DNA of 13,966 nucleotides, from positions 1-13,966 of the forward strand of contig NZ_CALJPC010000020.1 in NCBI RefSeq assembly GCF_937981295.1, in the 5' to 3' direction. Below the pieces are notes generated by a model. It did not search any database and was not told the origin of the DNA. It worked only from the letters and a program-made list of their open reading frames with translations. Positions 6,352 to 13,253 of the stretch are shown here, in pieces. Source of the DNA: an uncultured Campylobacter sp. (lineage in GTDB: Bacteria; Campylobacterota; Campylobacteria; Campylobacterales; Campylobacteraceae). How positions within the stretch are numbered: the first letter of the stretch is position 1; each line of letters begins with the position of its first letter. The translations under genes were made by a program, and so were the position numbers.

Positions 6352-6970
6352 TCTGAATTTTGCGCGAGCGGCGAGGATTTTTGATCCGAATTTTATGCGA
6401 GCCGGGCGAAAACCAGCGTGCCCGCGCGATAAAATTCCAAGTAGCGCAAGGGCCTTGCGGGGCGATGAAATTTTAAACGGCGGCGGGATTTTGAGCGACC
6501 GGGCTTTGAATGTCGGTGAAATTCTAAGCGGCGGAATCTTAAACGGCGGCAAATTTTGGATCGATAATAAAATTTTGAAAGGTTGCGAAATTTTAAAGGG
6601 TGTAGGAATTTTAAACGATCGTAAAATTTTGCGCGGTGCCAAGGTTTTGAACCGAATGTCGCGCGGCGGTACACGGCGCGAATTTTGTAGACGGGTACTG
6701 CGCGAGCTCTGCGTCAAAGCGAGCCCGCTTCATCTGCGCCATAAATTTCAAAGCGCGATGAGCGAAATGGGCGCGGGCAGTCCGTCTGCGCCGTTAAAAT
6801 TTCAAATCTCGGTTGCCGCACTTTTGCGATTAAAATTTGGGGGCGTGCCGAATGCGATCCTACGGCTAAAATTTCAAAATGCGGCAGCCGAATTTGCGCG
6901 ATCAAAATTTAAGGGCTCGTCGCGCGCAGTGCAGTGCCGCAAAATCCGAGCACAGGGGCAGGGCGAATGA
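6338..6970 (+). CDS. repeat-built basic protein filling the spacer between ATPase and first permease genes (unknown)
   Basis: A 210-codon open frame that exactly bridges the two genes. Its ATG lies 14 bp inside the ATPase gene with GAGG six bases upstream, and its TGA overlaps the permease ATG as ATGA (6967-6970). I recognise no family. The first 22 residues are two 11-residue copies (FDLNFARAARI, FDPNFMRAGRK; DNA period 33 bp from 6350). The middle is built of short units such as ILNGG, ILSGG, EILKG, ILNDRKILRG, and the last third of LKFQ/LRLKF units. The product would be strongly basic, with no signal peptide, no membrane segment and no conserved-looking domain. The DNA carries about ten AAATTT words like non-coding DNA nearby, yet avoids in-frame stops. 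It may be a real protein or a translated spacer that couples the permease to the ATPase. Confidence 0.4.
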   Translation: MRAFDLNFARAARIFDPNFMRAGRKPACPRDKIPSSARALRGDEILNGGGILSDRALNVGEILSGGILNGGKFWIDNKILKGCEILKGVGILNDRKILRGAKVLNRMSRGGTRREFCRRVLRELCVKASPLHLRHKFQSAMSEMGAGSPSAPLKFQISVAALLRLKFGGVPNAILRLKFQNAAAEFARSKFKGSSRAVQCRKIRAQGQGE

Positions 6971-8607
6971 ACTTTACCTTTTTAAAAATCCTCGTAAAAA
7001 AGGAGTTTGCGCAGATCGCAAAAGACCGATCGGCGCTCGTGATCGCGTTTTTGATGCCGCTAATTTTGGTCGTGATCTACGGATACGCGATGCGGATGGA
7101 CATAAAGCCCGTCAAGGTGGGCTTCGTAAGCGATCTGGGCTCCAAAATCGAGCGCGATCTGCTCGGTGGATTTTTGGGCTCAAAATACCTGCAAACCCGC
7201 GTTTACACGGACTTAGAGAGCGCGAGGAGAGATTTTAAGGCGCACGAGATCGAGAGTATTTTGTATTTTGATCCGTGCTTTGCGGCGAAATTTCAAAGCA
7301 CTTTGGGCGGACTCGGCGGCGCGGGCGGCGGCGTAAATTTAAATATCTTTAGCGACGAAAGCCTCTCCATGGACGGCGCAAGCGATATCCAAAACGTGAG
7401 CAGCGCCGAAAATTTCCGTCCGCTTGAGGACGACAGCGCGGGCGCTAGCACGGAGAGTGGCATAAACATCTCCACGGGCGGTTCTAGTGCAAGCGGCGAG
7501 GGTTCATACGGCAACGGCTCGGAAGCGGGCGGCAGCGGAGTAAATTCAAGCGGCGCGACCGCAAATTCTAGCGGCGGTAGTATAGGCGCGACTGCAAATT
7601 CTAGTAGCAGCGCAGGCGACATAGGCGCAAATCAAGGCAGCGTAAATTTAATCGGCGGCGCAGGCGATACGAATACAGGTCTCATCGGCGGTGTGGACGA
7701 TCTCCAAAATACGAGCGGCAGCGTCAATGCAAGCCATTCCGCTAGCGGCGCGGGCGGTAGTACAAATAACGGCGGCGGCGCGTATGGTGCAGGCGGTGGC
7801 TCGAGCAACTCAGACAAAAACGGCGCCGAAATTTTTCTTATCCAAAACGCCACCCAGTCGCAGCTCGCGCTTCTTAGCTACGTTTACGTTGCAGGCGTGA
7901 TCGAGCAGGTTTTGGCGCAAGATTACGGCTTTTTAAACGCAAATTTAAACGCTGCGGCAAGGCCCGTCAGCGTGAATTATCGCAGCTGGTTCAACGAAGC
8001 CAACGAATCGACGTGGTATCTCGTATCTGCCGAGTACGTGGGGATTTTGGGGCTCATCTGCCTATTTATGGTCGCAGTCGTGATCTCGCGCGAATGGGAC
8101 CGCGGCACGATCGCCTCGCTTTACAACTCCAACGCAAGCGCGCTTGAGATCGTCACTGCCAAGGTCGGCGCGTATTATTTCCTAGCGCTTTTGGGCGGCG
8201 CGATGACGCTCGTTTACGGGCAGGTGCTTTTGGGCATCCCGATCCGCGGCAGCGTGGCGATGCTGCTGGCGACGCTTTGCGTCTTCGTGCTGGAGATGAC
8301 CTGCCTAGGCATGCTGATCTCGGCGATCTGCAAAAATCAATTCCTAGCGCAGGAATACGCCATCGTCATCGGCTATCTACCCGTGACGCTACTTAGCGGT
8401 ATGATATTCGATCTGCGCGGACTGCCCGCGGCGGTCAACTTCATCGGGCACCTGCTGCCGCCCACATACGCGGTCGAGTCCTTTCGCATCTGCTTCCTCT
8501 CGGGCGGACAGAGCGCGACGCTGTGGGTAAACCTCGCCATTCAGGCGCTCGGAGCGGTTTTGTTTTTCAGCTTGTGCGTGCTTAGCGTAAAAAGGGGCGC
8601 ACGATGA
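6967..8607 (+). CDS. ybhS: YbhS-like ABC-2 permease with a large Gly/Ser/Asn-rich insertion
   Basis: An inner-membrane permease of 546 residues. I chose ATG 6967 over an in-frame ATG at 6934 because residues from MNFTFLKILVKKEFAQIAKD give the usual ABC-2 N-terminus and the start forms an ATGA overlap with the preceding frame. TM1 is at 23-41; the external domain runs to about 350; five more membrane helices lie near 352-375, 400-425, 430-455, 463-482 and 519-541. Family motifs are VVISREWDRGTIASLYNS after TM2 and LLSGMIFDLRGLP after TM5, as in E. coli YbhS (377 residues). The extra 170 residues are a low-complexity block at about 114-284 in the external domain, just before the strand AEIFLIQNATQSQLA. 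It should pair with the next permease; the substrate is unknown. The stop overlaps the next frame as ATGA. Confidence 0.88.
   Translation: MNFTFLKILVKKEFAQIAKDRSALVIAFLMPLILVVIYGYAMRMDIKPVKVGFVSDLGSKIERDLLGGFLGSKYLQTRVYTDLESARRDFKAHEIESILYFDPCFAAKFQSTLGGLGGAGGGVNLNIFSDESLSMDGASDIQNVSSAENFRPLEDDSAGASTESGINISTGGSSASGEGSYGNGSEAGGSGVNSSGATANSSGGSIGATANSSSSAGDIGANQGSVNLIGGAGDTNTGLIGGVDDLQNTSGSVNASHSASGAGGSTNNGGGAYGAGGGSSNSDKNGAEIFLIQNATQSQLALLSYVYVAGVIEQVLAQDYGFLNANLNAAARPVSVNYRSWFNEANESTWYLVSAEYVGILGLICLFMVAVVISREWDRGTIASLYNSNASALEIVTAKVGAYYFLALLGGAMTLVYGQVLLGIPIRGSVAMLLATLCVFVLEMTCLGMLISAICKNQFLAQEYAIVIGYLPVTLLSGMIFDLRGLPAAVNFIGHLLPPTYAVESFRICFLSGGQSATLWVNLAIQALGAVLFFSLCVLSVKRGAR
7306..7820 (+). 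repeat. low-complexity Gly/Ser/Asn/Ala insertion in the permease external domain
   Basis: About 170 codons of nearly pure Gly, Ser, Ala, Asn, Asp and Thr, built from irregular repeats such as GATANSSGGSI then GATANSSSSAG (33-bp period, 7552 and 7585) and SASGAGGSTNNGGGAYGAGG. It interrupts the periplasmic domain between a first strand region (SILYFDPCFAAKFQ) and AEIFLIQNATQSQLA. The nearest E. coli relative has nothing comparable. The frame stays open and the domain resumes cleanly, so the insertion appears tolerated as a flexible, external, hydrophilic loop. Number and order of units may vary between strains. Confidence 0.75.
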
Positions 8608-9428
8608 AATTTTTAGAATTTCTAGACGCGAGGAGCTTTGGCTTGCAGGCAGTGGAGCGTAGATTTGAAATTTTAAAATTTCTTGGCGCGCGACGCTTTG
8701 GCTTGCGGACGGCGGCGGAGTTTTTAAATTTTATGCCAGCGCCGTCGCGCAATGGATTTAGAAATTTAAAATTTACGTCCGTGCCACGCAATCGGTTTGG
8801 AATTTTAAAATTTACGCGCGCTTCAGCGCTTTTTGCGGACACAGCGCAAAATTTTATATCGCAACGTGAGTTTGAAATTTTAAAGCTTATTTGCGAGCCG
8901 CCGCGTGCTTCGCGTCGTACTTTGCCGCGCACAGATAAAGCCGAAGCAGGGCGTGCGGCGCGGCTTACTTCGCAGCATACGCACGACGCGACAGAAAAAC
9001 GGCGCGCGGTTAAGTTTAATCATGCGGGCGGATATTCGAATTTTGTGCGCCGCCGCATAGCGCGACTTCGTAGCGCAGCTGCACGGCACGGCTACGAAGT
9101 AGGGCGCGCAGAAAAGCTTAGCAAATTTGACCTCATGGGCGCGCTTTTAAATTTCATCTACTTGCCGCCGCGTAAATTTAAACTTGCGCTTTTGAAATTT
9201 GCGTCAGAGGTGCCGCGCAATAGATCTGAAATTTTAAAATTTACGCTCGCGCGGCGCAAATTCAAACTCGCGCCGCGCAAATCTAAATCCACACTGCGTA
9301 AATTTAAATCGGCGTCCGCGGTGCGTTTAAATTTCGCTTTAAATTCCGTTCCGCCCGCCCGCGCCGTTAAATTTGAAAATGGCGTTAAATTTAGAGCTGC
9401 CGCTAAATTTAAAAGGAGCGCGCGATGA
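8604..9428 (+). CDS. repeat-built basic protein filling the spacer between the two permease genes (unknown)
   Basis: A 274-codon open frame fitted exactly between two permease genes. Its ATG overlaps the upstream stop as ATGA (8604-8607) and has AAGGGG six bases upstream; its TGA overlaps the next ATG as ATGA (9425-9428), whose own AAAGGAG lies inside this frame. I recognise no family. The protein is extremely basic and rich in Phe, Lys, Arg, Ala and Leu, with recurring EILKF, LKFT, RKFKL and KFKSA. GARRFGLRTAAE repeats DARSFGLQAVER with a 60-bp DNA period (8635, 8695), and PRNRFGILKFT recurs as PRNRSEILKFT. There is no signal peptide or hydrophobic helix. By eye there are 20 AAATTT words in 0.82 kb, all read in the two frames that avoid TAA. 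The strong ribosome site favours translation; function is unknown and a pure coupling role is possible. Confidence 0.45.
   Translation: MKFLEFLDARSFGLQAVERRFEILKFLGARRFGLRTAAEFLNFMPAPSRNGFRNLKFTSVPRNRFGILKFTRASALFADTAQNFISQREFEILKLICEPPRASRRTLPRTDKAEAGRAARLTSQHTHDATEKRRAVKFNHAGGYSNFVRRRIARLRSAAARHGYEVGRAEKLSKFDLMGALLNFIYLPPRKFKLALLKFASEVPRNRSEILKFTLARRKFKLAPRKSKSTLRKFKSASAVRLNFALNSVPPARAVKFENGVKFRAAAKFKRSAR
8781..8820. repeat. 40-bp repeat, copy 1
   Basis: GTGCCACGCAATCGG..., then GGAATTTTAAAATTTACGCG. It matches the copy at 9210-9249 except for six or seven bases. Both copies are read in the same frame and encode PRNR(F/S)(G/E)ILKFT. It shows that the spacer frame grew by duplication of word-containing segments. 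Confidence 0.6.
9210..9249. repeat. 40-bp repeat, copy 2
   Basis: GTGCCGCGCAATAGA..., then GAAATTTTAAAATTTACGCT. It is the second copy of the element at 8781, 429 bp downstream, which is a multiple of three, so the reading frame is preserved. Confidence 0.6.
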
Positions 9429-10516
9429 ACGCTCTGCGAAAATCACTGCTTCGAATTCGCGCGCTGATAAAAAAGGAATTTTTGGCGATGTTTCGCGACA
9501 AGGGCACGCGCATGGTGCTGATCGTGCCGGTGCTGGTGCAGGCGATCATATTCGGCTACGGCGCGAATTTCACCCCTGAGCAGGTGCGCTACGCGATTTT
9601 GGACGATGCTCGCGATGCGACGTCCACCGCGCTGGTACAGCAGATCGCCGCTACGCCGATGTTTAAGACCGAACTTGGCTGCAAAGACCTAGCCTGCCTG
9701 CGCCGCGCGGTAAGCGAGGGCGAGGCGATCATCGGGATCTATTTCGGCAGCGATTTTGCAAGCACGCACGAGCTTTTGATCATCGCGGATTCGCGCAATA
9801 CGACCTCCGCAAACACCGTAATCGGCTTCGTGCAGGCTATCGCAGGGGAATATAACGCGCAGCATTTTATTAATTTAATCAGCATAAATCCTCGCTATGT
9901 TTTTAACGAAAACACGATCACGCGCTACACGATCATGACGGGTATGATTTTGGGGCTTTCGATGATTCAGGTGCTGATGCTATCGGCGTTTAGCGTCTCT
10001 CGCGAGCGCGAGGAGGGGAGCTTTGATATGATGCTGATGACGCCCGCGAACCCGCTTGAGATGCTGATCGGCAAGGCCGTGCCGCCCGTGCTGATCGCGA
10101 TCGCGCAGGGGCTCGCGCTGTTTTTGATCTGCGTATTTTACTTCGAAATTCCGTTTCGAGGGCGCTTTGCGCACCTTTTTGCGATCATCGCGATCTTTAG
10201 CGCATGCAACGTAGGCATCGGCCTCGTGATCTCGACCGTCTGCAAAACCTCGCTACAATCGGTCGTGAGCTCGTTTTTGTTCCTGCTGCCGTGCATTATG
10301 ATAAGCGGGCTGATAACGCCTGCGGACGCGATGCCACGGTGGTTTTACTACATCGCGCACCTAGATCCGATGTATTATGCCAACAACTGCATGTGGCGGA
10401 TCTATCTGGAGGGGGCGAGTCTCGGCGAGCTGTGGCATCTCATCGTGCCGCTGCTGCTGATCGGGCTTGGTACGTTGAGCTTTGCGGCGTCGCTTTTTAG
10501 AAATAAGCTGGATTAG
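9425..10516 (+). CDS. ybhR: YbhR-like ABC-2 permease
   Basis: An inner-membrane permease of 363 residues, the usual length for E. coli YbhR (368). The N-terminal RIRALIKKEFLAMFRDKGTR is the cytoplasmic lead-in. TM1 is at about 30-46 (MVLIVPVLVQAIIFGYGANF), and an external domain to about 165 includes the strand LLIIADSRNTTSANTV. Five further helices carry the family motif SAFSVSREREEGSFDMMLMT after TM2 and LPCIMISGLITPADAMP near TM5. The start has a strong AAAGGAG and an ATGA overlap with the preceding spacer frame. Unlike its partner permease it has no low-complexity insertion and contains no AAATTT word. It is the last gene of the operon and presumably forms a heterodimer with the upstream permease. 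Confidence 0.9.
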   Translation: MNALRKSLLRIRALIKKEFLAMFRDKGTRMVLIVPVLVQAIIFGYGANFTPEQVRYAILDDARDATSTALVQQIAATPMFKTELGCKDLACLRRAVSEGEAIIGIYFGSDFASTHELLIIADSRNTTSANTVIGFVQAIAGEYNAQHFINLISINPRYVFNENTITRYTIMTGMILGLSMIQVLMLSAFSVSREREEGSFDMMLMTPANPLEMLIGKAVPPVLIAIAQGLALFLICVFYFEIPFRGRFAHLFAIIAIFSACNVGIGLVISTVCKTSLQSVVSSFLFLLPCIMISGLITPADAMPRWFYYIAHLDPMYYANNCMWRIYLEGASLGELWHLIVPLLLIGLGTLSFAASLFRNKLD

Positions 10517-10783
10517 GGATTTAGATCGGAATTTTAGTTTAGAATTTCGGCTGGAATTTCGGCTTGGATTCTACTTCGTCGGAATTTTTGGATTGAACCT
10601 CTGCTTAAAATTTTAAATTGATCGCGGAATTTAGGCTTGGAATTTTGCCCTAAATTTTGCGCGTTCGTAGCGGATAAAAAATAAATCAAAATTCCGTGTT
10701 TCCGCTCGATGCGCCGCGCGTCGCGATAAAATTCCGCGCCTTAAATTTTAAAAATTTTGCGAAATTCCATCTTGCGAGTAGAG
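10517..10783. other. convergent intergenic region with GGAATTT words
   Basis: This is the 267 bp between the end of the export operon and the end of the first minus-strand membrane-protein gene. I see no gene and no clean terminator hairpin. The first half repeats a loose (T/C)GGAATTT(C/T)GG(C/A)TT unit (near 10528, 10552 and 10579), and AAATTT words continue to 10770. Confidence 0.5.
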
Positions 10784-11566
10784 TTAGAATTTAAATCCGG
10801 GGTTGCCCGGGCGTCTTGCGGCGGTCGTATCATCTGCGCTCGCCTTGGAAGCAGGCTTTTTCGCATCGTCCGCGTCCGATTTCTTAAAAGCGGCGAGTTT
10901 ACTGTAAATGCTCGGTTTTTCGCCGTCCGCGCCTAGCTTGGCGCCGTCAAGCTCGCTAGAATTTTCCGCGCCGCATAACCTTGCGGGGTTGAATTTTATC
11001 CACGCTATGATTAGCAAAATCCCAGAAAACGCTGTTACCAGCGACGCTGCGATTAGATACGGCAGCGCGAGGATTACGCCTATTTTAGCTAGCGCGCCCG
11101 ATACCGCTTCGCAGGGCCACGTCACGGACACCACTATGCCGTAGATTCTAAATAAATCCACGCCGCTAAGTGTGGCTAGGCGGCAGTTTAATACGCCCCA
11201 GATTATCACCGCTGCGCACGTCGAAAGGACGTAGAGCAGGGTGTAGAGTAGACCTAGCATCGCGCCCTCTTTTAGCGCTACTACCATGGCGCAGTAGCAC
11301 AAAATCGCGACGATCGGGATACTTTCTATCAGCCTATAGGTCTTAACGAAGCGCACGCCTAGTGCCTTTTCTAGGCAAACGAAGCAGTCGTAAAATATCG
11401 CTAGCGCCGCTAGCAGCGCTAAAACTCCAAAAATCGCGACCGCGTCCTCGTCTATGCTGCTTACGCCCACCGTGCCGCTTATGCCGATGCCTAGCAAAAT
11501 CACGGCACCTAAAACTCCGCGGAATTTCGCCTTGCGAAGCAGATCTTGCTTTGAAATTTCTTTCAT
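10784..11566 (-). CDS. six-helix membrane protein, distant member of the tandem family (unknown)
   Basis: A 260-residue protein, started at ATG 11566 with AAAGGA upstream. I recognise no named family. It has a short basic N-terminus, then six hydrophobic helices in three hairpins, each ending in a basic cytoplasmic segment: LEKALGVRFVKTYR, then NCRLATLSGVDLFR, then AWIKFNPARL. The last 60 residues are hydrophilic and rich in Ala, Lys, Asp and Ser. It aligns in topology and in LSGVDLFRIYGIVVS with the three following genes (LARVSGVMIFRIYVWLC), so I take it as a diverged paralog; it alone has the long C-terminal tail and KEISKQDLLRKAK start. The gap of 143 bp to the next gene upstream holds the ribosome site and probably its promoter. 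The role is unknown. Confidence 0.7.
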   Translation of the reverse strand: MKEISKQDLLRKAKFRGVLGAVILLGIGISGTVGVSSIDEDAVAIFGVLALLAALAIFYDCFVCLEKALGVRFVKTYRLIESIPIVAILCYCAMVVALKEGAMLGLLYTLLYVLSTCAAVIIWGVLNCRLATLSGVDLFRIYGIVVSVTWPCEAVSGALAKIGVILALPYLIAASLVTAFSGILLIIAWIKFNPARLCGAENSSELDGAKLGADGEKPSIYSKLAAFKKSDADDAKKPASKASADDTTAARRPGNPGFKF

Positions 11567-11709
11567 TTTTATCCTTTGAATTTTCTAAATTTACGCGCTA
11601 TCTTGCGGCTTTGCTGCGTGCGGCGATGCTGCGCCGGATAGCGCGGCTTGGACGTTGCGGTTTAGACTTGCAAAAGCGCGCGGTTGCTGCAAAACGAAAG
11701 CGCTTCGGC

Positions 11710-12354
11710 TTAGGCGAGCTTTTCTATCTTGCTCCAGGCTAGCAGATGCACGATGCTAGTTATCACAAGAGCGACAAACGGCAAAAATTCCTTCAATGAC
11801 GCGATAATTAAAACTGCATCGGAATCGCCAATTTGCGGCTTGGAGGTAGCCAAACCGAAGGGCCCTGCGCCACATAGCCAATTTAGCGCAAAAAAGAAGG
11901 CGCAGAGCCACACGTAGATCCGAAAGATCATCACGCCGCTTACGCGCGCCAAAGAGAAATTTATGCGAAGCCACGCTACGATTATGTAGATTGCGGCTGC
12001 GGGCACCGCTAAATTCCATATAGTCTCTTCTATCATCTCTTTTATCGTTACTTCTCTGTAACAACCTGCCGGATAAAATAATAAAAGCGCCACGAAGCAT
12101 ATGCAGAGAATTACGCAGTTGCGGTAAAGCGCCGCCGCTTTTATGCCGCTAAGCATTGAAATTTTGCGGAGCGCTCTTAGCCTATAAATTACCGAAAAGC
12201 AAATAAGAGCGATAAAAATTCCGCTGATGATCACGAACATACCGCCCGGGGCAAGGCCTATCACCTTAAAAACCACGAGCACCGCGGCTAAAAATAGATC
12301 GATTCCGGTGCTGATCAACCCCTCTTTTCTTACCTGAGATACGAGATCTTGCAT
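11710..12354 (-). CDS. six-helix membrane protein, tandem paralog (unknown)
   Basis: A 214-residue inner-membrane protein, start ATG 12354 with AAAAAGG upstream. The N-terminus MQDLVSQVRKEGLISTGIDL is nearly identical in the two following paralogs. Helix pairs end in basic cytoplasmic segments: YRLRALRKISMLSGIKAAAL, then WLRINFSLARVSGV, then HLLAWSKIEKLA at the C-terminus. By the positive-inside rule both ends are cytoplasmic, with three external loops. The external loops (around GCYREVTIKEMIEET and GAGPFGLATSKPQIG) differ most between paralogs. No enzyme or transporter motif is visible. Each copy has its own upstream region, so this looks like a multigene family made by tandem duplication. 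Confidence 0.75.
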   Translation of the reverse strand: MQDLVSQVRKEGLISTGIDLFLAAVLVVFKVIGLAPGGMFVIISGIFIALICFSVIYRLRALRKISMLSGIKAAALYRNCVILCICFVALLLFYPAGCYREVTIKEMIEETIWNLAVPAAAIYIIVAWLRINFSLARVSGVMIFRIYVWLCAFFFALNWLCGAGPFGLATSKPQIGDSDAVLIIASLKEFLPFVALVITSIVHLLAWSKIEKLA

Positions 12355-12382
12355 ACATAAGCCTTTTTAAAATTTATCTCAA

Positions 12383-12388
12383 AGTGTA
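12383..12388 (-). promoter_or_regulatory. candidate -10 (TACACT), paralog upstream region
   Basis: It lies 28 bp upstream of the ATG at 12354, in a block shared with the other two close paralogs: -10-like box, GAGATAAATTTTAAAAAGG, then the ATG. Copies are at 13176 and 13874 (TATACT). Confidence 0.4.
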
Positions 12389-12446
12389 AAACGCTAATCA
12401 AACCGGAAAGAGCGAAATTTCATCGTGACGAGAGGTTCGCGAAATT

Positions 12447-13145
12447 TCAAACCTCTGCGCTTATCTTTTCTATCTTGCTCCAGGCTAGTAGGTGCACGAT
12501 GCCGGTTATTATGAGAGCGGCAAACGGCAGGAGCAGTTTAAGCATTACGACAGCAATAGCTAAAGCCGAGACCTGCTCGGTCCGCGGCTCGGAGGAAATA
12601 GCTATAGCAATAATCGCTGCATTGCATAGTATATTTAGCACAAAAAGTCCCACACAAAGCCACACATAAGTCCGAAAGGTACTCACGCCGCTTACGCGCG
12701 CCAAAGAGAAATTTATGCGAAACCATGCGACGATTATGTAAATAACGCCTACGAAAAGCGCTAGTCCAAATATTGCCGCAAATGGATTATCACTCTGCCC
12801 GCCGTCTGCGTCAGGCTCCCTCGGATAAAGGTGATTAAGCACGAGTGCTAGCGTGAAAAAGCAGACGCAGATTATTATGCAGTTACGATAAAGCGTCGCT
12901 GCTTTTATGCCGCTAAGCGCTGAAATTTTTCGGAGCGCCTGCAATCTGAAAAATGCCGAAACACAAATAAAAGCGATCAAAATTCCGCTAGCGATATAAT
13001 TTATCATCTCGTCGTCAAGGTGCCATGGCTCGCTGAAAGAGACATAGCCTACTACGATAAAAACCGCGGGTAGCGCCGCCAAAAACAGATCAATGCCGGT
13101 GCTGATCATCCCCTCTTTTCTTGCCTGAGATACAATGAATTGCAT
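12447..13145 (-). CDS. six-helix membrane protein, tandem paralog (unknown)
   Basis: A 232-residue paralog of its two neighbours. I start at ATG 13145 (MQFIVSQARKEGMISTGIDL) because it aligns with the other copies and has AAAAAGGG upstream; an in-frame ATG at 13190 would add 15 unrelated residues across the promoter. Same plan: three helix hairpins, with RLQALRKISALSGIKAATLY, WFRINFSLARVSGVSTFRTY and HLLAWSKIEKISAEV as cytoplasmic segments. The external loop after helix 3 is longer and acidic (YPREPDADGGQSDNPF) and explains the extra length. Function is not recognisable. Confidence 0.75.
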   Translation of the reverse strand: MQFIVSQARKEGMISTGIDLFLAALPAVFIVVGYVSFSEPWHLDDEMINYIASGILIAFICVSAFFRLQALRKISALSGIKAATLYRNCIIICVCFFTLALVLNHLYPREPDADGGQSDNPFAAIFGLALFVGVIYIIVAWFRINFSLARVSGVSTFRTYVWLCVGLFVLNILCNAAIIAIAISSEPRTEQVSALAIAVVMLKLLLPFAALIITGIVHLLAWSKIEKISAEV

Positions 13146-13175
13146 ATATAAACCCTTTTTAAAAATTTGACCCGA

Positions 13176-13181
13176 AGTATA
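13176..13181 (-). promoter_or_regulatory. candidate -10 (TATACT), paralog upstream region
   Basis: On the minus strand TATACT is followed by TCGGGTCAAATTTTTAAAAA and then GGG before the ATG at 13145. This is the same layout as the copies at 12383 and 13874. Confidence 0.45.
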
Positions 13182-13253
13182 TATAAACAAGCATAAAATA
13201 TAAATTAAACCGACAAGATCGGAATTCTATCGCGACAAGATATTTGCGAAATT

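Noticed and set aside
6238..6717. Minus-strand open frame of 159 codons across the second spacer
   Set aside because: It lies antisense to the ATPase end and the spacer frame, has no ribosome site I can see, and is a low-complexity mirror of the same repeats (KIL, FKI). The plus-strand frame fits both neighbouring genes, this one fits neither.
6836..6845. Poly-G phase-variation tract, as is common in Campylobacter
   Set aside because: The longest G-runs I find are five bases (for example here and near 10411), too short for slipped-strand switching.
7306..7820. Secreted adhesin or silk-like protein as a separate gene
   Set aside because: The Gly/Ser-rich block is in frame with clear permease sequence on both sides and has no start, stop or signal of its own.
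8582..8932. Minus-strand open frame over the start of the third spacer
   Set aside because: It is an antisense shadow of the repeat DNA with FKISN/NFKI units, no ribosome site and no coupling to a neighbour.
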